Shown: piece by piece, positions 1 through 7,900 of the stretch
Layout: each line of letters starts with the position of its first letter
How positions within the stretch are numbered: the first letter of the stretch is position 1
From: an uncultured Taibaiella sp.
GTDB lineage: Bacteria; Bacteroidota; Bacteroidia; Chitinophagales; Chitinophagaceae
DNA: 10,711 nucleotides
Direction: 5' to 3'
Assembly (NCBI GenBank): GCA_946886975.1
Contig: CAMPJV010000064.1
Span: 1 to 10,711 of the forward strand
Position numbers and translations under genes: made by a program
Notes under the pieces: model-generated
What the model was told of the DNA's origin: nothing
The model's database searches: none
Seen by the model: the letters and a program-made list of their open reading frames with translations, nothing else

Positions 1-5
1 CAGGT

Positions 6-1595
6 TTATCGTAATCCATGCATCATCTTCAGCATCACCCTGGAAAGCAGGAATAACACCAGTGCAGCCACACCAGAGAAAATGACGAACACCATAAAGA
101 AGTCATTCAGATTTTCTATCTGGTAACCCAGCAGGCTCGTAGCTTTTCCTCCTTCAGGATACAACTTGCTCAGCATCCCCGCAAAGTCATTTGCCATCGC
201 ATTTGCCAGGAACCAAACACCCATAAGCAGTGATGCAAGGCGAAGCGGAGCTAGTCTTGCTACCATAGATAAGCCGATTGGTGACAAACACAGCTCGCCC
301 CATGTGTGCAAGACATACATGCCTAGCAACCAGAACATAGAAGCTTTGGTAGAACCTTCCACTCCCTGTACGCCGATGGCTATAACAAGATATCCGATAG
401 AAAGCAGTGTCAGACCCATAGCCTGCTTGACTGGCGAAGCCGGTTCCCGGTTCTTCTTGCCCAGTGCAGTCCAGATCATGGCAAACAAGGGGGCGAATAG
501 AATAATAGCGAGGGGATTTACCGACTGAAACCAACTGGCAGGCATTTCCCATCCGCCTATCGTACGGTCGGTCTGCTGATCCGCAAACAATGTGAGCGAT
601 GCACCAGCCTGTTCAAAAGCACTCCAGAAAAAGATAACAAAGAATGCTGCAATGTATATTACTATGATCCTGTCTCTTTCCACCTTTGTCAGGTTGGGAT
701 CAGACAATATAAAACCTGAAGCAGCAATAGAGGTCGCGAATACCAGTGTACTGATCCAGTTGAAATCTACCACATAAAGGAAGAACAGCCAAAGGGCTGC
801 ATAGATAACAAGCCAGATACCGATACGTGCCGGCGTAAACTCTGCCTTCCTTGGCGCCTTCTCCAGCACTGGCTCATTCTGCTCCGTAAACATTCCCTCC
901 CTATCATGAGGAACAACAGTGTCAGTCGCTTCTGGTAGCGTGTTTCTGCTTGGCTTACCACCGATCGGCTCACCTGCATCAGTGACGATGTATTTGTCCT
1001 TTAGCAACTGGAACATCAGCACACCAAGCAACATACCTACCCCCGCTGCAAAGAAGCCCCACTTAAAGTCTACTTTCTCGGCCAGGTACCCACACACCAG
1101 CGGTGAAAAGAAGGCTCCAAGATTAATACCCATGTAGAAAATGGAAAAGGCTGCATCCACTCGCTTATCACCGGGAGCATATAGCTGGTTCACCATTGTG
1201 GATATATTCGGCTTGAAGAAACCGTTGCCAATTACCAGCGCTGTAAGTCCCACAACAAACAATATCATCGCAAGACTCATATTGGTAGCTATGGCGCCTG
1301 CACAAAAGAAGAGGGTAAACTGACCGATAGCCATCAGTATCCCACCTACCATTATTGATCGCCTGTTACCCCAGTAGCGGTCTGCTATAAAACCACCGAT
1401 CAGCGGGGTTAGGTAAACTACTGCGGTAAAGTTTCCGTAAACACCAGATGCAAACTGCGAATCAAACGCTAACATCTTGGTCATGAAAAGGATAAGGATG
1501 GCGCGCATACCATAGTAGCTGAAGCGCTCCCACATCTCCGTAAAGAAGAGGACATATAGTCCCTTTGGGTGTCCCTTTGATGGTTGTCCGTTCAT
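6..1595 (-). CDS. POT/PTR2-family proton-coupled oligopeptide transporter (MFS), canonical type
   Basis: A 529-residue inner-membrane transporter of the POT family, which imports di- and tripeptides with protons. The ORF is complete, with its stop at 6-8 and an ATG at 1593-1595. The TM1 ExxER motif is present (E20, E23, R24, in FFTEMWERFSYYG), followed by the PTR2 signature region LTPLIGGFIADRYWG (about 63-77), GNGFFKP with K128 in TM4, and FYMGINLGAFFSP (about 153-165). The TM7 glutamate E328 lies in FWSAFEQAGASLTLFAD and a TM10 glutamate E434 in TWGELCLSP. All expected coupling and peptide-binding positions therefore look intact. Residues about 205-255 form a charged cytoplasmic linker between TM6 and TM7, usual in bacterial POTs of about 500-530 residues. 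The gene lies 111 bp downstream of a second POT gene on the same strand and has its own candidate -7 element, so it may be transcribed separately. The family is certain; the exact substrate is not known. Confidence 0.95.
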   Translation of the reverse strand: MNGQPSKGHPKGLYVLFFTEMWERFSYYGMRAILILFMTKMLAFDSQFASGVYGNFTAVVYLTPLIGGFIADRYWGNRRSIMVGGILMAIGQFTLFFCAGAIATNMSLAMILFVVGLTALVIGNGFFKPNISTMVNQLYAPGDKRVDAAFSIFYMGINLGAFFSPLVCGYLAEKVDFKWGFFAAGVGMLLGVLMFQLLKDKYIVTDAGEPIGGKPSRNTLPEATDTVVPHDREGMFTEQNEPVLEKAPRKAEFTPARIGIWLVIYAALWLFFLYVVDFNWISTLVFATSIAASGFILSDPNLTKVERDRIIVIYIAAFFVIFFWSAFEQAGASLTLFADQQTDRTIGGWEMPASWFQSVNPLAIILFAPLFAMIWTALGKKNREPASPVKQAMGLTLLSIGYLVIAIGVQGVEGSTKASMFWLLGMYVLHTWGELCLSPIGLSMVARLAPLRLASLLMGVWFLANAMANDFAGMLSKLYPEGGKATSLLGYQIENLNDFFMVFVIFSGVAALVLFLLSRVMLKMMHGLR

Positions 1596-1643
1596 ATTCT
1601 CGTTTTACAGTAGTTTAATTGATTAAGCAGTTTCGAAAGATAG

Positions 1644-1651
1644 CAAAATTA
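1644..1651 (-). promoter_or_regulatory. Candidate Bacteroidota -7 element (TAATTTTG) for the canonical POT gene
   Basis: On the minus strand the octamer TAATTTTG fits the Bacteroidota -7 consensus TAnnTTTG exactly. It ends about 48 bp before the ATG at 1595, which would give a leader of about 40 nt. I see no convincing TTG -33 element 17-23 bp upstream, and such octamers occur by chance in AT-rich DNA, so this is only a candidate. Confidence 0.35.
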
Positions 1652-1665
1652 TCAAAAGCTACGCG

Positions 1666-1685
1666 CTCATCTGCTATTGGATGAG
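1666..1685. terminator. Short inverted repeat between the two POT genes
   Basis: The arms CTCATC (1666-1671) and GATGAG (1680-1685) can form a 6-bp stem with an 8-nt loop. It lies 21 bp after the stop codon of the upstream POT gene. The bases that follow on the minus strand are not a clean U-run (a GC-rich stretch, then TTTTGATAATTTTG), so it is at best a weak terminator or a transcript-end or processing hairpin. It may also be chance. Confidence 0.25.
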
Positions 1686-1706
1686 GTCGTTTAAATGCAA
1701 GGGGCC

Positions 1707-3464
1707 TTACTTTATGTTCTTTTCAGCCATGACCCTGTTAAGCCATTTTAATATGGCGAAGGCAAGCCCTGCAGCTATCAGCAACAGCACGCAGTTCACC
1801 AGGAAGAAATTGGCTTTGTTCTCATAACCATACCACATGCCCGCCAATACTCCACTCATCTTGTTACCTATAGACGTTGACAGGAAGAAGCCGCCCATCA
1901 TGAGCGCGGTCAGCCGGGGTGGACTTAGCTTGGAGACGAGCGAAAGCCCCATAGGACTAAGGAGTAGTTCACCGACAGTGATGACACCATATGTCCCTAC
2001 CAGCCACATTGGGGAAACCTTCATTTCACCATTGGAGCTTGCATAGACAGCTCCTACCATTACCAGCGTGGAAAGGCCGGAGATCACGAGACCAAGGGCA
2101 ATTTTAGTAGGGGTCGTAGGTTCCTTCTTTCGCTTTCGCAGCCAGGCAAAAAAGCCTACTACCAGGGGGGTTAGTAGTACCACCCATAGCGGGTTGATCG
2201 ATTGAAACAACTCCGTGCTTGTTAGGTATACCGGTTCGCCCGTAGTGGGTTGTCGGTCCTGCGGCAGGTTACGGAAATATATATTCTGGCTCATCGCCTT
2301 CTGCACGTTACCACTATCATCTTTTACCGCGCGGAACTGCTCATCATACTGGGCTACCATAGCCGGAGTTGTAGGCATCTCTTCCACCTGGTACAGTGTA
2401 CGTGCAACCGGCTCGATCACTGTAGGCACTTCTCTGTCTGTAAAATACTTACCCCAGTTGGTAAGTGCGGTACCGTTCTGTTTGAATACAGCCCAGAACA
2501 CAATACTGATGGCAAAAACTGCAAGCAAAGCCGCGATAGGCCGTTTTTCACTTGCTTTGGCGCGCGCCCATAGCGACACATAAAAGATTATGACCGGCAC
2601 AGCGGCGAATAGGAAAGCATCAGTACTCTGAGAATCAAGGATCGTGCTTCCTTCACCTAACAACATTCCGGGAAGGAACCACCCAATCAGTCCGGCTATC
2701 ATGGCCGGTAAGAATACATAGCCCAACACCTGCCTGATGCTGCTGTCCTCCTTATGCTCTGCACCAGGTAAACCTTCCAGGATCGAGTTACTGTCAGGAA
2801 CTGTGGGCTGCCGTTCGCCTGCGCGAATATGCTTTAAGCCGAAAGTAAATACGATCAGGCCAATGAACATTCCTACCCCTGCAGTTGCAAAGGAGGCCGA
2901 CCAGTTGTACTTATTACGCATAAAGGCCGCGAATATCGGTCCGAACAAGGCTCCAATATTAATGCCCATATAGAACAGGTTATAGCCCCAGTCCTTCAGG
3001 TCACGGTACTGAGGTGTCGAGTACAGGTTCCCCAGCATGGTGGATATACTTGGCTTAAAGAATCCATTTCCGACTACGATCAGTAGCACAGACATCCAGA
3101 ATGAGCCCATCACCATGCTCTCGTCCATTTCCACGCCGAAGTAGCGCAGACCCGGCACAGCAAGGCCCAGATATCCTAAACCCATCAGCGTACCGCCGAT
3201 GTAGACACTTTTAATATAGCCCAACGCCTTATCGGCAAGGAAACCGCCCAGAAACGGGGTGAGATAGGTTATAGCTATGAAGGTCCCAAAGATGTCATAA
3301 GAGACTTTATCCCTGATGGCCAGTCCACCCTTCTCCACATCGATCATGTAAAGCACGAAGATGCCCAGCATCAGGTAATACCCAAAGCGTTCCCACATTT
3401 CAGTAAAGAAAAGAAACGGCAATCCTTTGGGGTGTTTTCTCGATCGGTTGTCTGTCTGAGTCAT
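1707..3464 (-). CDS. POT/PTR2-family peptide transporter, divergent subtype with TM7 Glu-to-Lys and long TM7-TM8 loop
   Basis: A 585-residue inner-membrane MFS protein of the POT family. Family motifs are clear: FFTEMWERFGYY in TM1 (E22, E25, R26), LTPFLGGFLADKALG (about 68-82), GNGFFKPSIST with K137, FYMGINIGALFGP (about 164-176), and the TM10 GELLLSPMG with E499. Two features set it apart from its neighbour. In TM7 the conserved glutamate position is lysine (K328, codon AAA at 2481-2483, in FWAVFKQNGTAL). The loop between TM7 and TM8 runs about 341-418, some 55 residues longer than in the neighbour, and is polar (YFTDREVP... to STELFQSINP). The C-terminal half otherwise aligns well. From memory this matches a recurring Bacteroidota POT subgroup, so the changes are probably not damage. 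The ATG at 3462-3464 follows an AT-rich leader without a Shine-Dalgarno site. It is likely a peptide transporter, but its proton coupling or substrate may differ. Confidence 0.92.
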   Translation of the reverse strand: MTQTDNRSRKHPKGLPFLFFTEMWERFGYYLMLGIFVLYMIDVEKGGLAIRDKVSYDIFGTFIAITYLTPFLGGFLADKALGYIKSVYIGGTLMGLGYLGLAVPGLRYFGVEMDESMVMGSFWMSVLLIVVGNGFFKPSISTMLGNLYSTPQYRDLKDWGYNLFYMGINIGALFGPIFAAFMRNKYNWSASFATAGVGMFIGLIVFTFGLKHIRAGERQPTVPDSNSILEGLPGAEHKEDSSIRQVLGYVFLPAMIAGLIGWFLPGMLLGEGSTILDSQSTDAFLFAAVPVIIFYVSLWARAKASEKRPIAALLAVFAISIVFWAVFKQNGTALTNWGKYFTDREVPTVIEPVARTLYQVEEMPTTPAMVAQYDEQFRAVKDDSGNVQKAMSQNIYFRNLPQDRQPTTGEPVYLTSTELFQSINPLWVVLLTPLVVGFFAWLRKRKKEPTTPTKIALGLVISGLSTLVMVGAVYASSNGEMKVSPMWLVGTYGVITVGELLLSPMGLSLVSKLSPPRLTALMMGGFFLSTSIGNKMSGVLAGMWYGYENKANFFLVNCVLLLIAAGLAFAILKWLNRVMAEKNIK

Positions 3465-3644
3465 GTTTGTGCGCTAATAAAACTTTAAAATAGAGAAATA
3501 ATTCAGAAAGCATTAATTATACCGGAAATGCAGAACTCCATGATATAAATAAATATCTTAACTTACAAATTATATACCCATTCTGCGGTATTGCGAATAG
3601 TGGTGAAGGAGCATACTTTTACGTCAATCGACAAACTCACATTC
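3465..3644. other. AT-rich divergent intergenic region
   Basis: These 180 bp separate the divergent POT gene (minus) from the T9SS-cargo gene (plus) and must hold both start signals. The region is clearly more AT-rich than the flanking genes. It contains a small perfect inverted repeat, GATAT (3542-3546) and ATATC (3553-3557) with a 6-bp spacer, which could be an operator but may be chance in such AT-rich sequence. On the minus strand I find only an imperfect -7-like string (TATAATTTG, near 3565-3573) for the POT gene. No RNA gene or riboswitch is recognised. Confidence 0.5.
3591..3621 (+). promoter_or_regulatory. Candidate TTG-N20-TAnnTTTG promoter for the T9SS-cargo gene
   Basis: TTG at 3591-3593 is followed, after 20 bp, by TACTTTTA at 3614-3621, one mismatch (last base) from the Bacteroidota -7 consensus TAnnTTTG. 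The 17-23 bp spacing known for this phylum is respected. Transcription would begin near 3628, leaving a leader of under 20 nt before the ATG at 3645. The TTG would then be a promoter element rather than the start codon of a longer reading frame, which supports the downstream start. Confidence 0.4.
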
Positions 3645-4895
3645 ATGAAAAAGATGCTGTTTTCTATCCTGTTATCTCTAGCCTGGATCCCTGTATATTC
3701 TCAGTGGACTGCCATTCCACAGCTGGTGGTCGGCTCAGACACCGCTACTCAGGTGTCTAAAATCAAGAGCTACCATAACAAGGTATATATGTGCACAAAC
3801 AGAGGCTTATTTGTTACCTCTAATGATGGGAATACGTGGACTAATCTTACTTATACAAATGCTAACACTTTTGGAAAGGCAATCAGGAGTGTGCATGTCG
3901 ATAGTGTTGGCAGCATGTTATATGCAGCCACAGATTCAGCAGTTTTTGTCAGCTCGAATAATGGTACAACTTGGTCCCCTACCTCCCTGACAGGTGTTGG
4001 AAAAATAAATGACATTGATGGTGCCGGATTTACTGCTGGAGCAACCATATTGGTTTCCTATGGTGTTTTCCCGAATGGGGGCGTATATGTTTCCACCAAT
4101 GGCTTCGCCACAGCAACTCCGGCCACGGCACCCAACCATGCGTATTTCGATTTTCTACCTTATGGCTCATTGGTATATCTGGCAGGTAATGAAGGTGTAT
4201 ACAAAAGCACAGACAATGGCATGACATGGGCTGTATCAGGAACAGGCTTTCCGACAGGGGCCAGCAATTTCTTTTCTCTTGCGGCATCTGGTCCTCCCAA
4301 CGCTTTATTTGCCGGAAATATTGGCGGCAATGGCTTGTTTAAAAGTGCAGATAATGGCGCAACCTGGACGGAGGTAGACACAAATGTCTTTAATGGCTTT
4401 TGCCAGGTATTCGACGTAGTGTCAGCAAATGGCACCATGCTCACCACGATGGATGGGGCCTGTAACACCGCAAACCCGATAAAAGCTAGTACAGATAATG
4501 GATCAACCTGGTCAGTCTACATGGCTGGTCTTACACCCGGTTTCTATCCTGTTCTTGGAAGAAACACATCAGGAACTTGTTTTTTTACGTTTAAGAATAA
4601 TGACCGTACCCCGTATAGAATATGTTATACCGGAGTAGGAGTAAATGATTACACAATCGACATCATTGGCTCCGTGCATCCCAACCCCGCGTCTGGTACT
4701 GTAACATTTACTATGCAACACTCTAACTCTTTTGAACTGCGGATCATAAATATTAGTGGCCAATTAGTTCATCAACAGGTGACTGGAAATACCAACAAGG
4801 TCACTGTTGATGTCTCTGACTTCCCTGGTGGGGTTTACTTTGCACAGGTCAGGACAAAGGAAGGCACACAGACAATCAAATTTATTAGAGACTAA
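3645..4895 (+). CDS. Secreted Asp-box (BNR-like) beta-propeller protein with C-terminal T9SS sorting domain
   Basis: A 416-residue exported protein. The frame is open from a TTG at 3591, but ATG 3645 is preferred because it puts a classic signal peptide at the N-terminus (MKKMLFSILLSLAWIPVYSQ, cleavage probably near Ser19/Gln20). The mature part carries five good Asp-box motifs (S-x-D/N-x-G-x-T-W) at about 59-65, 103-110, 188-195, 234-241 and 282-289, plus a degenerate one near 149-156. They are spaced about 39-48 residues apart, as expected for blades of a six- or seven-bladed propeller (sialidase/BNR or VPS10-like). Residues about 335-416 form a type A T9SS sorting domain: HPNPASGTVTF, LRIINISGQLV, FPGGVYFAQV and a basic end, IKFIRD. 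The protein should cross the outer membrane through T9SS and be released or attached to the surface. Asp-boxes are structural; no catalytic residues can be assigned, so an adhesin or binding role is as likely as an enzyme. It is the only plus-strand gene here. Confidence 0.88.
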   Translation: MKKMLFSILLSLAWIPVYSQWTAIPQLVVGSDTATQVSKIKSYHNKVYMCTNRGLFVTSNDGNTWTNLTYTNANTFGKAIRSVHVDSVGSMLYAATDSAVFVSSNNGTTWSPTSLTGVGKINDIDGAGFTAGATILVSYGVFPNGGVYVSTNGFATATPATAPNHAYFDFLPYGSLVYLAGNEGVYKSTDNGMTWAVSGTGFPTGASNFFSLAASGPPNALFAGNIGGNGLFKSADNGATWTEVDTNVFNGFCQVFDVVSANGTMLTTMDGACNTANPIKASTDNGSTWSVYMAGLTPGFYPVLGRNTSGTCFFTFKNNDRTPYRICYTGVGVNDYTIDIIGSVHPNPASGTVTFTMQHSNSFELRIINISGQLVHQQVTGNTNKVTVDVSDFPGGVYFAQVRTKEGTQTIKFIRD

Positions 4896-4910
4896 TTGCT
4901 CCGCATTAGT
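4891..4910. terminator. Hairpin across the convergent stop codons
   Basis: The arms ACTAAT (4891-4896) and ATTAGT (4905-4910) pair perfectly. With one bulged T, the inner GC/GC can extend the stem to 8 bp around a TCC loop. The element covers the stop codon of the plus-strand gene (4893-4895), fills the 14-bp convergent gap and touches the minus-strand stop (4910-4912). No U-run follows on either strand, so it may act as a weak two-way transcript end or protective hairpin. The symmetry is seen directly; the function is inferred. Confidence 0.4.
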
Positions 4911-7900
4911 TACTGGTGGCCGCAGCCACAGTGCAGACCATGCGTCTCTGCATTCACATCTGCCGGCCAGCTGAATGATGCTGCATTCTTCAAAGTTTCC
5001 CAATAAAACCTTGGTCTCTGCTTGTTGTAATTACCAGCTTCATTCATGCTCTCGGAGTCGTATAGTCGACCGTTCACCATGGTGTAATGAATGCTCTCAG
5101 TATTGCGGATGTTCTCCAGCGGATTCTTATCCATAACCAGCAGGTCCGCTAGCTTACCGGCCTCGAGGGAACCGATGTGCCGGTCGAGACCAAGTGATTG
5201 AGCAGGGTTTATGGTTGCCGTCTTTAAGGCCTCCATATTGGTCATACCTCCCTGCTGCATCATCCATATCTCCCAGTGCGCACCTATTCCCTGAATCTGA
5301 CCGTGAGCGCCCATGTTTATCTTCACGCCTGCATCGTTCAGTTTCTTCACTGTCCGGGACACCTGCATGTGGCCGTTCTCATACTCTTCCTCCGGCAGCA
5401 TGGTCCTGTGGCGGCTGCGGGTATCGATTATCCTTCTTGGTGTAAAGCGAAGCAGTCTTTCCTTTTCCCATACATTGCTGTGCTGGTACCAGTAGTACTC
5501 ACCGCTCACTGCTCCGTAAGAAACGATAAGTGTGGGCGTGTAAGCCGTTCCGGCACGCTTCCATAGTTGCACCACATCGTCATACATAGTGGCTATGGGC
5601 ATGTTGTGCTCTATGGTTGTATGGCCGTCCAGGATCATGCTGAGGTTATGGAAATAGAATGACCCTCCCTCCGGCACCACCTCCATCTTCAGCTCTCTGG
5701 CAGCCTGTATCACCTGCTGTCTCTGGTCGCGTCTAGGCTGGTTGTAACTCTTTACCGAGAATGCTCCAAAGGACTTCGTGCGTCGCAGTGCGCTTCTTGC
5801 ATCGTTCGTGTCATTGATCACTGCCTTGAAATCTCCGTCGGCACCGTAAAGAATAGTGCCTGTAGAGAATACCCTTGGTCCTACCATCTGTCCCGCCTTT
5901 ACCAGCTCAGACTGGGCAAACACCATCTCTGAGTTAGCGGACGGATCATGCATGGTGGTGACGCCGTAGGCGAGATTGGCGTAATACGGCCAGTGCTTTT
6001 GCGGAGTAATGCCAGAGCGGAAATGACCGCCATGAGCATGCGCATCTACAAACCCGGGCATAATGGTCTTACCCGAAACATCTATGCGCTTAGCATTTGC
6101 CGGGATCACTACATCCCCTTCCTTACCTACAGCTTTGATGATATTGCCATCTACTATTAGCACTCCGTTCTCTATGACCTCATCCCCCTTCATGGTAATG
6201 ATCCTTGCATTGGTGAAGGCAATTGTCCCTTCCGGCTTATCCGCTTTTGCGCGCATAGCGATCTCAATGCCCTTCTCTGGCATCTTGAACAAGCTGTCAG
6301 GCTTCCCGCCTACAAACTCGAACCTGTCGTTCAGGTCTATCGTATAGTATTGCTTACCTAAAGTATAATGCAGCTTTGTTGCATCGCTGCTCCAGTGGAG
6401 GTTGAGGCCCGCATCGCGGGATACCTTCTTCACAGGGAAGTCTTCAATAGTGCTGCCAAGATCCATTGTCTTACCTGTAAAGGGAAAGGACGCGATGTAG
6501 ACATTATGCAGGTCCACAAAGGCCACCCAGTTCTCGTCGGGTGACAGGGTGAACTGGCTGCCATAGGTGCTCTTCAGGTGAGTTCTTTCGTCTGTGCCAT
6601 CCAGCCGGCTGCTTGCAAAGGTCCTGTTCATCCCATTGCCTGCCTGGTAATAGATGCGGTCTCCCATCTTGCTGAACCTGGGAAAGTCGCCATTGCTTTT
6701 TACAAAGCTGTCCCTGCCTCCTGATGCCGACATGGTATATATCCCCGGCCTGGCCGTTCCCGCCGGGCCAAGCACATCGCTGCTTCCTTCTTTCCTAAAG
6801 ACGATACTCTTCCCATCAGGAGCAAAGGAGGGAACCCGGTAAATAGCCCTGCCGGTCGTGATCTTTACCGGCTTCGCACCTCCTTTCATGTTCAGGGTAT
6901 ACATAGCGCCTCCCGTTGTGTCGTTCCAGGCGGTATATACCATCTTGCTTCCATCAGCAGAAAACGCTGGTTCAAACTCGTAATCCCTTCCTGAGGTAAC
7001 TCTCACAGGTGCACCATCCGGCAACTGCATCTTATAGAGATATCCCAATGCATGAAAGACGATCCATTTTCCATCCGGCGAGGTCACCACATCTCTTATT
7101 ACATTCACGTTAAAGCTATCGACGGCAATATCCTGCTGGAACCTGACGGCGTCCGCCACTTTCTGCTTAACATGCACCGTAAACGGAATATCGCTCGCGG
7201 CATTTGCTTTGCTCACATCTACCTTATTGATCTTTCCATTGCTCCATATTACGATGTGCTTATCATCAGGCATCCAGTCGAAGCCGGTGAAGCTACCGAA
7301 GACTGTCCAGGCTTCCTGTTGGTCCTTACTGAGCTTGTCAAATATGGGCCACTCATCACCTGTTGCCAAATCCCTGAGGTAAAGCACGGTCTTCGTCCTT
7401 ACTCTTCTTACAAACGCGAGAGTTTTGCCATCGTTTGACAGCTGGGGCCTTACAGCACCGCCTGCGCCCCCTGTCACTTCTTCCACTATTCCTTTTTCCC
7501 GGTCAAACCTGCGAATGGCGAATATCTGGTCGTTCGGATCTTTGTTGTACTGGAACATTCCGCCGGGGTACATGTCCTCACTGAAGTAGACATACCTGCC
7601 GTCGGGAGAAACCACGGGTTCATTGACATCCTGCTGGTCGTTCTTTCTTGTTGTCAGCTGCAGTCCTTTGCCCCCGCTTACATGATACATCCATATTTCT
7701 CCCGCACCGAGGGAGCGGCGGGAGGTAAAATGCTTCCTTGCTACAATATATTGCCCGTCGGGTGTCCATGCCGCATTGTTCAGCAGACGGAAGGTTTCTC
7801 TGGTTATCTGTTTTGCATTTGTACCGTCGCTGCTCATCGTCCAGATGTTATCCCCTCCTCCTGCATCCGAAGTAAACAATATCTTTTTCCCGTCCGGACT

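Noticed and set aside
3542..3557. GATAT/ATATC inverted repeat as a regulator site
   Set aside because: Only 5-bp AT-rich arms in AT-rich sequence; chance is a good explanation, so it is mentioned only within the intergenic entry.
4160..4468. Minus-strand 102-codon frame inside the T9SS-cargo gene
   Set aside because: The plus-strand frame has Asp-box repeats, a signal peptide and a sorting domain; the antisense frame has none.
3645..4895. Active sialidase assignment for the Asp-box protein
   Set aside because: Asp-boxes are structural and occur in many propellers; I see no sialidase arginine triad or FRIP motif.
7052..7438. Plus-strand 128-codon open frame
   Set aside because: Lies wholly antisense to the propeller-coding part of the amidohydrolase gene and shows no domain.
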